A stretch of 26,054 nucleotides of DNA from JAADGZ01 sp964596835. GTDB lineage: Bacteria > Pseudomonadota > Gammaproteobacteria > UBA6429 > Thiohalophilaceae. The position numbers and the translations under genes were made by a program. The notes below the pieces were generated by a model. That model was not told the DNA's origin and ran no database searches. It saw only the letters and a list, made by a program, of their open reading frames with translations. How positions within the stretch are numbered: the stretch's first letter is position 1; every line of letters begins with the position of its first letter. Shown here one piece after another: positions 7,689-14,535 of the stretch. The DNA lies in assembly GCA_964596835.1 (NCBI GenBank), contig CAZQVV010000026.1, positions 1-26,054 of the forward strand, written 5' to 3'.

Positions 7689-7738
7689 CGAGAATTTCGT
7701 GTCGCATAATCAGTAACCCCATTAGTAAACACGCTTTT

Positions 7739-9205
7739 TTAGAGTTCAGGCAGGGTTTGCTGGATCGTTTGAGCTTCAGGGCTATCTGCGAAGTGCCGGA
7801 TTAACAGTTGTTTATAGTGTCTGCTTTTTTCAGGTTTGCCGGATTTGTGGTAACGGGTGGCCAGCAAAAACAGCAGCACGGGGATTTTTTCCTGTGCCGG
7901 ATTCTGCTTGATTAGCAAGGCTAGTATTTGTTCACTGGTTTCAACAAAGCTGGCGGCGCAGAATCGAATACCCGTTTCAGCGAGTAGCCCGGCGGGCAGG
8001 TCGGGCTCTTCCTGTGTCAGTTCCAGGTATTCCAGAAAACTACGCTGCTGGTCATGAAGGAGTTGGGGATCCTTTCCCGGCTGCGCCAGCAATAGCCGGA
8101 TGTAATGCCGGGCCAGCTCCTGATCCGTGCGCGCCTTGGCGATATGAAATAATGTTAAGACTATGCGCGTATCTGTTGGCTGTACTTCTAGCAAGCGCGT
8201 TAATATATCGCGGGCCTTGTCCAGCTCGGCATTGGCCAGCGCCGCCATGGCGGTTTTAAAGTCGGTCTCAAAATTTATGCGCGCCTTTTTTTTCTTTTCT
8301 TCGGTATGAATTTGTAATGGGCTGTAGCGGATGATGATCCCCATAAAAACACCGCCCAGCAGACCGCCAATGTGGGTCACCGTGCTGACACTCGCGGGAG
8401 AAATGAGGCTATAGGCCAACTCATAAAGCAGCCAGGCAGGCAGCATGATAATCGCCGGTGCGCGGATATAGTCAAAGTAAAATATCAGGGAATAAAAAAA
8501 ACGAATTTTCCGCATCCCGTAAAGGATGGCATAGAGACCGGCAAGGCCGGTAATAGCACCGGATGCGCCGATTATCCATTGTGCGCTGTTGGGGGTGATG
8601 GCAATGCTAACAAGATTAGCGATGATCCCGCAGGCAATATATACCAGTAACAGCATGATGCTGCCCAGCGACAGCTCCAGGATAAAGCCGAATAGAAACA
8701 GAAAAACCATGTTTCCCAACAGATGCCAGAGATCGGCGTGTAAAAATATTGAGCTAAAGACCGTCAGTGGATCGGGTGAATAGGGTTTTAAGGCGTAGCG
8801 ATAGCTAACGATGCTTTGCAGGCGGTTCTCGAAGCCCCGGTGCAGGTTCTGCCAGACAACATAGTCAGGATCATCGGGAGAAATAATGTGTGATTTGTTG
8901 AGCGCCCGCAAAAAGCCGCCATTGGTCATCAGGTGCTGATAGATAATTTTCTGCTCACTGCCGATCAGTTTGGGCACGGGGTTAATACTGATTCGGCTGT
9001 TGCCGTGTTTGTTCAGATATTGAATATAACGGGGTACTTCCAGCTCGGCGAGACCGGATGAAAAATAGTAGTGAAAGGCCCCTTTTTCTCGTAGCGGGTC
9101 TTGCTCTTGCAGGAAATTGAAGACCAGGATATTGATGCATATCAATAACAGGGTAATAACAGGAGGATGGCGCCAGTCTGGCTTCCGATCCAGGGGAATG
9201 AACAT
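7739..9205 (-). CDS. Rhomboid family intramembrane serine protease with C-terminal helical repeats
   Basis: A 488-residue inner-membrane serine protease of the rhomboid family, which cleaves transmembrane substrates within the bilayer. The first membrane helix is at about residues 15-32 and is followed by an unusually long loop (about 33-145). The catalytic core follows: HADLWHLLGNMVFLFLFG (H156, H161, N165) for helix 2, GASGAITGL with the nucleophile S215, and THIGGLLGGV with catalytic H278, so the Ser-His dyad is intact. Residues 310-488 form soluble TPR-like helical pairs (DFKTAMAALANAELDKARDI; SGKPEKSRHYKQLLIRHF). The gene converges on a zinc-finger/membrane/TPR gene. Substrate unknown. 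The ATG at 9205 starts a typical rhomboid N-terminus (MFIPLDRKPDWRHPPVIT). Confidence 0.92.
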   Translation of the reverse strand: MFIPLDRKPDWRHPPVITLLLICINILVFNFLQEQDPLREKGAFHYYFSSGLAELEVPRYIQYLNKHGNSRISINPVPKLIGSEQKIIYQHLMTNGGFLRALNKSHIISPDDPDYVVWQNLHRGFENRLQSIVSYRYALKPYSPDPLTVFSSIFLHADLWHLLGNMVFLFLFGFILELSLGSIMLLLVYIACGIIANLVSIAITPNSAQWIIGASGAITGLAGLYAILYGMRKIRFFYSLIFYFDYIRAPAIIMLPAWLLYELAYSLISPASVSTVTHIGGLLGGVFMGIIIRYSPLQIHTEEKKKKARINFETDFKTAMAALANAELDKARDILTRLLEVQPTDTRIVLTLFHIAKARTDQELARHYIRLLLAQPGKDPQLLHDQQRSFLEYLELTQEEPDLPAGLLAETGIRFCAASFVETSEQILALLIKQNPAQEKIPVLLFLLATRYHKSGKPEKSRHYKQLLIRHFADSPEAQTIQQTLPEL

Positions 9206-9256
9206 CTTGGGCTGATTTTTGTTGTGACTTTAAGCCAGTTTAGCGGGAATTTTGAG

Positions 9257-9382
9257 TGTTATAAAGCGCTATTCCAGGAAACAGAGCTGCGAGCAGATGA
9301 TGAAACTGTGAATGGCTTCCTGTCGTTCGGACATGAACGAGGCTAGATTGCCCCAACGCAGGCTATATTCGGCCTGCTTTTT
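9257..9382 (+). promoter_or_regulatory. Extended -10 promoter and structured leader RNA ending in a terminator
   Basis: TG-n-TATAAA at 9257-9265 is an extended -10 element. The predicted RNA from about 9271 can form a 6-bp helix (CAGGAA 9275-9280 with TTCCTG 9317-9322), then a hairpin (TCGTTC 9323-9328 with GAACGA 9335-9340), then the terminator at 9358-9382. This could be a transcription-attenuation leader of the following gene or a separate RNA of about 110 nt. No known riboswitch family was recognised. Confidence 0.4.
9358..9382 (+). terminator. Intrinsic terminator/attenuator before the cyclic-nucleotide-binding gene
   Basis: A perfect 6-bp stem, GCAGGC (9358-9363) with GCCTGC (9372-9377), has an 8-nt loop and is followed by TTTTT (9378-9382). 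It lies only 30 bp ahead of the GTG start of the downstream gene, and no + strand gene lies before it. Confidence 0.6.
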
Positions 9383-9412
9383 CAGTCACGCTATTCAGGT
9401 AAGGACGTTATT

Positions 9413-10354
9413 GTGAAAACAGAACAGAAAATTGTTTCAGATCCGGAGCAACCGCCGTTACGGGAGATTGCCGGAGAGGCTATTGTCTCACAGCTTGCCT
9501 TTGGTGAATTGCTGAGTGCGGATGAAAAACGCTATCTTCTGGATCACGGTGTGGTGCGAAGCGCCAAAGCGGGAGACGTTATCTGTGAGCAAAATCAGCT
9601 TGATGCGCGCGTTTATATTCTTGTGATTGGTGGTGTTGAAGTGAGTGAAGGTGAGGGGCAGCAGAAGGTGGTGCTGGCAAACCTGCGGCGGGGAGAGATT
9701 TTTGGCGAAATTTCCGCGCTTTTCAAGTTGCCCCGGATTTCAACTGTGACGGTGACGCGACCCTCGGTGATGCTGGAGCTGTCAGGTGAGGTTCTGGAAA
9801 CGCTTATCAGTAATCGGCCGTTACTGCGGGATGCGGTGTTACAACGTTATCGGCAGCGCATCATCGAGACGGCGTTGCGTTGTGTTCCCTTGTTTCGGCC
9901 TCTTCCCGTGAGTAATCTGAAGATTTTGGCGGATCATGCAGTATTGAGTAGTTTCCCCAGAAATACCGAGATTGTCAGAGAGCATGACAGCGGCGATTCC
10001 CTGTATTTCATTATCGTGGGTTCGGCCAGAGTGAGCCGGCGGATAAAGGGTGAAGTACTCAATATCGCCCTGCTGCGGCAAGCCGAGTACTTTGGCGAGT
10101 GGTCGGTGCTGACTGGTGCGCAGCGTGCAGCAACGGTAACGGCCTTGTCACAGGTTGTGCTCATGGAAGTGGACTGTCAGCCTTTCCTCCGTTTTATTCA
10201 GGATAACCCGCAGGTAAGGGATCGCCTTGACCTGGTGGCTCACCATCGCCACACACGGGCGATGCTGTCAGAGGGGCTTTCGGCCTCCCCGGATGCGCAG
10301 GATGAGATAGCCAGGGAAATCGAAAACATCATTGACAGAGAATCACGTTTCTGA
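9413..10354 (+). CDS. Tandem cyclic-nucleotide-binding-domain protein
   Basis: A 313-residue soluble protein with two cyclic-nucleotide-binding (Crp/Fnr sensor-type) domains, at about residues 30-145 and 157-280. Each has a phosphate-binding-cassette pattern: GEIFGEISALFKLPRISTVTV in the first, and AEYFGEWSVLTGAQRAATVTAL, with the key R before the A-A/T-V, in the second. No DNA-binding helix-turn-helix, kinase, channel or esterase domain is attached, so it may work as a regulatory subunit or bind a partner. The start is GTG at 9413, preceded by TAAGGA at good spacing. A structured, terminator-ending leader lies upstream. Which nucleotide it binds cannot be stated from sequence. Confidence 0.88.
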   Translation: MKTEQKIVSDPEQPPLREIAGEAIVSQLAFGELLSADEKRYLLDHGVVRSAKAGDVICEQNQLDARVYILVIGGVEVSEGEGQQKVVLANLRRGEIFGEISALFKLPRISTVTVTRPSVMLELSGEVLETLISNRPLLRDAVLQRYRQRIIETALRCVPLFRPLPVSNLKILADHAVLSSFPRNTEIVREHDSGDSLYFIIVGSARVSRRIKGEVLNIALLRQAEYFGEWSVLTGAQRAATVTALSQVVLMEVDCQPFLRFIQDNPQVRDRLDLVAHHRHTRAMLSEGLSASPDAQDEIAREIENIIDRESRF

Positions 10355-10510
10355 GCATAGCCAGCGGCTTATCTGCGAAATCCAGGTTAAAGACTCCACA
10401 CTATGATTTTATCTGAATTAAAGCTAATATGAGGCTTTGCGACAAATGGGTTTCAACGGTATGTATAGTTGATTTGCTTTCTCTAAATCTTTTTGGGGGC
10501 ACGGGAGAAT

Positions 10511-11101
10511 ATGCGTTCAGAAAATATGCATTTAAGACTGTTTTCTTTTCTACTGGCGGCACTGGTTAGTGCCTCTGCATTTGCCGATTCCATGACCGCG
10601 CAGCTGAGTAATGACAATGCCCGCTTCCGCTACAGCATGAGTGGTATGGGGCAGTCATTTGGAAATCTCGAAACCAGTGCGGGCTTTCTTTATACCGACA
10701 ACTCGACAGGCAAGAACAGTTATTTGCTGGATGTGGGCACCTTTGTTCGTGGGGAAAGTGTCGAAGCGCCGATTATCGTCTCTATCGGGGGGCGTCTATA
10801 TGCAGGGAGGGCGAAAACTTACAGTGTTTATGCGGTGGGTTTGGGAGGGGATGTCATGCTGGTGCCTGATTCCTGGGGTGGTTTTGGCCTGGGTGCTTTT
10901 TTTATGATTGCCCCGAGTGTGGTGGCCTTTGGGGATTCAAATGGATTGATCGAATATGGTGCGACCCTGAATTTTGAAGTCTCGCCGCAGGCGACGGTGC
11001 AGCTGGGCTACCAGAAAATTGATGTAGATATCAGTACAAACAATGCCGGCACAATCAATATAGACAATGGTGGTTTCTTTGCTGTGAAAATTAAATTCTA
11101 G
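10511..11101 (+). CDS. YfaZ family outer-membrane protein
   Basis: A 196-residue exported beta-barrel protein of the YfaZ family (function unknown). The N-terminus is a signal peptide (LRLFSFLLAALVSASAFA followed by D). The rest alternates polar and hydrophobic residues with many glycines and ends in KIKF, a C-terminal phenylalanine typical of outer-membrane barrels. YfaZ hallmarks include YAVGLGGDVMLVPDSWGG and the strand ATVQLGYQKIDVDI. A TTG at 10493 would extend the frame by 6 residues but overlaps the probable Shine-Dalgarno (GGGGG/GGGAG), so ATG 10511 is preferred; ATG 10526 is also possible. The stop codon lies immediately before the target duplication of MITE copy 2. Confidence 0.8.
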   Translation: MRSENMHLRLFSFLLAALVSASAFADSMTAQLSNDNARFRYSMSGMGQSFGNLETSAGFLYTDNSTGKNSYLLDVGTFVRGESVEAPIIVSIGGRLYAGRAKTYSVYAVGLGGDVMLVPDSWGGFGLGAFFMIAPSVVAFGDSNGLIEYGATLNFEVSPQATVQLGYQKIDVDISTNNAGTINIDNGGFFAVKIKF

Positions 11102-11110
11102 ATTTTAGCG

Positions 11111-11315
11111 CTGAGGTATCTCCCCACGAAATACTGTTTACAATTCAAAAGATAAAAGAATAGTCCGCAAATGAACGCTAAAAACGCCAATGTTTGATGG
11201 TTTATACGTCTTTGGTAGTTACACATACCGCAATGAATATTTTTGCGTTTATTGGCGTTCATTTGCGGACAGATAAGTTTTTGATTTTTAGAAAATTTTC
11301 GTAGGGGTACCTCAG
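11111..11315 (+). mobile_element. MITE-like element, copy 2 (205 bp), with 9-bp target duplication
   Basis: The element begins CTGAGGTATCTCCCCACGAA and ends (reverse complement) CTGAGGTACCCCTACGAAAA. Inner inverted arms contain TCCGCAAATGAACGC. The perfect 9-bp direct repeat ATTTTAGCG flanks it at 11102-11110 and 11316-11324. The right half closely matches copy 1 (for example AGATAAGTTTTTG, TTTTTAGAAAAT). It is non-coding. The insertion is between the YfaZ-type gene's stop codon and what looks like that gene's terminator at 11377-11403. Confidence 0.87.
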
Positions 11316-11376
11316 ATTTTAGCGTGATTAACGCGGCTTTGACTTAATCTCATTCCAGGCTCAACTCAACAAATGC

Positions 11377-11403
11377 CCCGGCTTGCAAAGTCGGGTTTTT
11401 TTT
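11377..11403 (+). terminator. Intrinsic terminator, probably of the YfaZ-type gene
   Basis: CCCGGCT (11377-11383) pairs with AGTCGGG (11389-11395), with one G-U pair and a 5-nt loop, and is followed by eight Ts (11396-11403). It reads on the + strand and is now separated from the gene it probably served by the inserted MITE. Confidence 0.75.
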
Positions 11404-11489
11404 GCCTGCAAACTCGTGATAAGTAAGAAGCTTAGGCGATGGATGCCCGGCTGGAGAATCAATCGCTTCCGGCCGGGGCCGAATAAATG

Positions 11490-11876
11490 TTAGAGGGCCA
11501 TATCCTTGAGCGCCTTGAGTGGCTGAACCTTGACAATATTACGGGCGGGCTTGGCCTTGAAGATAGTCGGTTCGCCAGTGAAGGGGTTGGTTCCCTTGCG
11601 GGCGCGGGTTGCAGGTTTACGTACAACCTTGACCTTCATAAGGCCGGGCATGGTGAATACGCCAGCAGCGTTACGTTTGATGTGACCGTTGATAATCTTG
11701 GACAGTTCATCAAAAACAGCCACAACATCTTTTTTCTTCAGTTCGGTGTTTTCAGCAATCGTGGTGAAGAGCATGGTTTTAGTAAAAGGTTCCTTGATTG
11801 ATTTGACTATGGGCTTCCTGATTGCCACAGCTTTTTTCTTGGCGGTTTTTTTCTTGGCTTTTTTCTTGATTGCCAT
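11490..11876 (-). CDS. HU-family DNA-binding protein with lysine-rich N-terminal tail
   Basis: A 128-residue nucleoid-associated protein. Residues 1-28 form a basic tail (MAIKKKAKKKTAKKKAVAIRK), reminiscent of histone H1-like tails. From about residue 30 the HU/IHF fold follows: FTKTMLFTTIAENTELKKKDVVAVFDELSKII for the dimer helices and GTNPFTGEPTIFKAKPARNIVKVQPLKALKDM for the DNA-embracing arm, whose tip carries the expected NP in TNPFTGEP (canonical HU has RNPQTG). Canonical HU is about 90 residues, so the excess is almost all tail. AGGAG lies just upstream of the ATG, and a candidate promoter lies at 11920-11948. It probably binds DNA without strong sequence specificity. Confidence 0.9.
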   Translation of the reverse strand: MAIKKKAKKKTAKKKAVAIRKPIVKSIKEPFTKTMLFTTIAENTELKKKDVVAVFDELSKIINGHIKRNAAGVFTMPGLMKVKVVRKPATRARKGTNPFTGEPTIFKAKPARNIVKVQPLKALKDMAL

Positions 11877-11919
11877 TGATGGCTCCTGAGAGTTGATAGG
11901 GTTGTCAGATTTAGTCGCT

Positions 11920-11948
11920 AAAATAGCATGTTTCTCACTAACTGTGAG
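11920..11948 (-). promoter_or_regulatory. Candidate promoter of the HU-like gene
   Basis: On the - strand, CTCACA (11943-11948) and TATTTT (11920-11925) are spaced by 17 bp, each matching four of six consensus bases, 43 bp before the start codon. The -35 overlaps an inverted repeat, CTCAC-N5-GTGAG (11934-11948). The remainder of the 343-bp gap to the next gene (11949-12219) is AT-rich and shows nothing else I can support. Confidence 0.35.
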
Positions 11949-12219
11949 GCGAGTATATCTCTATTTTTACGGGATTATCCAGCTTTTTTGGCGAAATAGA
12001 TGGCAATTTTTTTTGCTTTAAGCAAATGAAAGGAGGCGAAAAATCGCAGTCAGTTTAGACCTCGATTTTGTATAAGGCTATTCTTATGCTTTATGCGGGT
12101 AACTTGCGCCGTTTCGCCTTTTCTGCTGTGCGGCAAAAGAGGGTTAAAGGCAGAGGCAATAATGGCCGATAAGTACTACTGAATTCCCACTGGAAAATTT
12201 TCCTATACGGTGGCTTATT

Positions 12220-12807
12220 ATGACAGTGTTCGCCCGGATTTTATTGATTGCTTTGTGTCTGAGTCCGCTTGTGCCAGGTTCAGTGGCGCAGGCTAGAATG
12301 ATTTATGTTAACGATAATTTGCGCGTGGGGGTTCGAGCTGAGCCCAGTAGCCGGGTGCCCCCCTTTAGTGTCGTCGTGACAGGAATGAAACTTGAAGTGC
12401 TGGAGCACTTGCCTGACTACCTGAAGATTCGCACGGATAAGGGAGTGGTCGGCTGGATTAAGGATATCTATGTGAGCGATCAGCCGCCTGCAATGATGCG
12501 CATCGAGACTTTGAAAACCCGCCATCGGGTGCTGAAGCAGCAGATTCAGAAGCGGGATGAATCCATCAAAATCCTGGAAACAGCAAACCTGACGCTGAAT
12601 GAACAGATTGACAATCTGAAAAAAGATCGTAACCGCTGGCAGCTTGAAAAAGCACGCGGGGATTATTTGCAACAGGCGGCGGTGAATGACCGCTTCTGGT
12701 GGTGGATCAGTCTAGGGGGGCTTTTACTGGTGGCGGCAGCATTTACCAGTGGAATGATCTGGTACCGGCAGCAGACTATGAAACGGCTGGGGGGCTTACG
12801 GGTCTGA
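12220..12807 (+). CDS. YgiM-like SH3 domain membrane protein (TIGR04211 type)
   Basis: A 195-residue cell-envelope protein. A signal peptide (residues 1-25, ending VAQA) is followed by a bacterial SH3 domain (about 27-90: MIYVNDNLRVGVRAEPSS ... LEVLEHLPDYLKIRTDKGVVGWIKDIYVS). A coiled coil follows (about 95-150, LKTRHRVLKQQIQKRDESIK and NLTLNEQIDNLKKDRNR), and a C-terminal membrane helix (about 160-183) with a short basic tail. This order matches the YgiM/TIGR04211 family, whose role is not settled; SH3b domains are often linked to the cell wall. The N-terminal half lies in the periplasm, anchored by the C-terminal helix. The ribosome-binding site is weak (GGTGG). The gene converges on the HDOD gene. 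Confidence 0.85.
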   Translation: MTVFARILLIALCLSPLVPGSVAQARMIYVNDNLRVGVRAEPSSRVPPFSVVVTGMKLEVLEHLPDYLKIRTDKGVVGWIKDIYVSDQPPAMMRIETLKTRHRVLKQQIQKRDESIKILETANLTLNEQIDNLKKDRNRWQLEKARGDYLQQAAVNDRFWWWISLGGLLLVAAAFTSGMIWYRQQTMKRLGGLRV

Positions 12808-12881
12808 GGGGTTGACCAGACAAAAAAACAGTGACCCTAAGAGCCAGAGGCGACCGGAGAAAACTCACAGGGAAGTCTTTT

Positions 12882-14216
12882 TCAGGCTGTCATGTTTTTG
12901 ATAATGGCATCCAGCTCTTGCCCGCATTGCAACAGCTCATCCATGGCTTCATAGGGCCGATCATTGCTGAGACCCAACTGGCTGCACAGGACCCCGGATA
13001 CCTCATCGGTGTCAGCATCGGACATATTGTGTCCCTTAAGAAGCTGATCAGCCAGCATTAACAAACGGACATAGCTATCATGTTCTCCCTCGTAATCGGC
13101 TTGATGATGATGGGCGATGACCGAAATAATTTCTTCCGGCATATGCCATAACTGCATCAACTGTTTTCCCAGCTCGACATGGGTGATGCCGAGCAGACGC
13201 TGCTCAATTTCGATAACCGGGGTATCTTTTTTGGCACTCAGGACTTTGTTGAACCAGAAATATTCACTGGGAAACAGACTACCGAGCACCAGATAGCCGA
13301 TGTTATGCAGCAGGCCACAGAGATAGGCCAGACCGGGTTTTACGCCCAGAGATTTGTCCAGCTCCCGTGACAGTTTTTGCACCAGTGATGCGCTGTAGGT
13401 TGCATTTTGCCAGTAGGTGTCCGCACCCAGTGGACCGTCTTTCGGTAGCTTGAAGGCTTTGGCCATGGCCGTGCCCAGCACCATGTGCAGGACATTTTCA
13501 TAGCCCAGCACCCTGAAAACAGCATCATTCAACGTTTTGACTTTGCCACGCTGGCCAAACAGGGCCGAGTTGGCATAGCGCATAACCTGGGCCGAAATAG
13601 AGACGTCCATGGAAACGACTCCGACCAGTTGATCAATATTGGCGTCAGGGTTGCTCTTTAGATCCATAATGCGAATCGCCATGTCCGGCATGACGGGTAA
13701 ATTCTGAATATTTTTCAGTTGCGCACGAATATCCAGTTTAGGTATGCCGCCGGTCTGTTCGTCCGAGCCGGGACCGTTACCGGGGGGGCTGGAAATCGAG
13801 GTGCCAAATAGGCTGCGGCTGGACAGTGCCGAGGAATTTAAGGGTGGCAGTTGCACGGGTTGTGTTTGCTCATCAAAGAGAATCATAATATTCTCATACT
13901 CTGACAGGGCTTCAGCAAAAATAAATTTGAACCCTTTGCTGGTAGGGTTAGGAGGTTGTTGCTGGAAATACTGGTGCAAAGCATCAAGATCTCCGTGGCT
14001 AAGAAAATGGAGTTCGTCCCGCTGCAGGACGGTTTTCAATGCAGACAGCTCCAGTTTGTGAGGGGCCGGGAAGATGGCAACAACAAAGCCCTGATCATCT
14101 TTCAATAACACGGCTTCGGCGTAATTATTATCTGCTGTTAGCCGCTCGCCAGGTTGAGTTTTAATGGCCAGATAATCGAGTACGGTTCGAAAAACTTTAT
14201 GTGAGCTCATGGTCAT
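12882..14216 (-). CDS. YbaK-like domain fused to HDOD domain, signalling protein
   Basis: A 444-residue cytoplasmic protein with two parts. Residues 1-115 resemble the YbaK/aminoacyl-tRNA deacylase fold (VLLKDDQGFVVAIFPAPHKLELSALKTVL). After a low-complexity linker rich in P, S and G (about 120-160), residues 165-370 form an HDOD domain (LKNIQNLPVMPDMAIRIMDL, VVSMDVSISAQVMRYANSALFG, AVFRVLGYENVLHMVLG). The HD position reads HN (GLLHNIGYLVLG), so this is a non-catalytic HDOD, as expected for the family, which usually works by protein contacts in signalling. The HHHQAD segment is retained near 385. The ATG pair at 14214-14216 and 14208-14210 allows two starts; GGACC lies just before the first. 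A strong hairpin lies in its leader (14262-14287). Confidence 0.88.
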   Translation of the reverse strand: MTMSSHKVFRTVLDYLAIKTQPGERLTADNNYAEAVLLKDDQGFVVAIFPAPHKLELSALKTVLQRDELHFLSHGDLDALHQYFQQQPPNPTSKGFKFIFAEALSEYENIMILFDEQTQPVQLPPLNSSALSSRSLFGTSISSPPGNGPGSDEQTGGIPKLDIRAQLKNIQNLPVMPDMAIRIMDLKSNPDANIDQLVGVVSMDVSISAQVMRYANSALFGQRGKVKTLNDAVFRVLGYENVLHMVLGTAMAKAFKLPKDGPLGADTYWQNATYSASLVQKLSRELDKSLGVKPGLAYLCGLLHNIGYLVLGSLFPSEYFWFNKVLSAKKDTPVIEIEQRLLGITHVELGKQLMQLWHMPEEIISVIAHHHQADYEGEHDSYVRLLMLADQLLKGHNMSDADTDEVSGVLCSQLGLSNDRPYEAMDELLQCGQELDAIIKNMTA

Positions 14217-14261
14217 AAGGTCCGTTTTCTGCGACCTGGAACACTGCGGCTAACAACGAAT

Positions 14262-14287
14262 CCGTACGCTTGTCAGCAAGCGTACGG
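14262..14287 (-). repeat. Perfect 11-bp inverted repeat in the YbaK-HDOD leader
   Basis: CCGTACGCTTG (14262-14272) and CAAGCGTACGG (14277-14287) are perfect inverted arms around a 4-nt loop, about 45-70 nt upstream of the YbaK-HDOD start. No T-tract follows on either strand, so it is not an ordinary terminator. The rest of the 319-bp gap (14217-14535) holds only a smaller hairpin, TGCCAG-GGAT-CTGGCA (14511-14526), just past the FIST stop codon, which may help end that transcript. Confidence 0.6.
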
Positions 14288-14535
14288 CAAGCCCAGGTTG
14301 CTCATTATTGTAAATTGCCTGTTTAATGTATGCTATTTTGCCTTTAAACGCCAAATAGAGGTACTTTTCACAGGTGTTTAACGGTCAACTGTTCTTAAAC
14401 TTTAGCATTTAGCTGCCTTATTTCAATCCCTCTCCAGCTTATTCTTAAGACATTCAGGCTGATTGGGTAAGAATCGGAGGGGGTCGCGCGAGCAGTTAAG
14501 GCTTTAGGTGTGCCAGGGATCTGGCAGACTTCGGG

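Noticed and set aside
7608..7690. CRISPR-like pair of repeats
   Set aside because: Only two units, each a self-complementary hairpin, with one irregular spacer and no cas genes; a dispersed hairpin repeat fits better.
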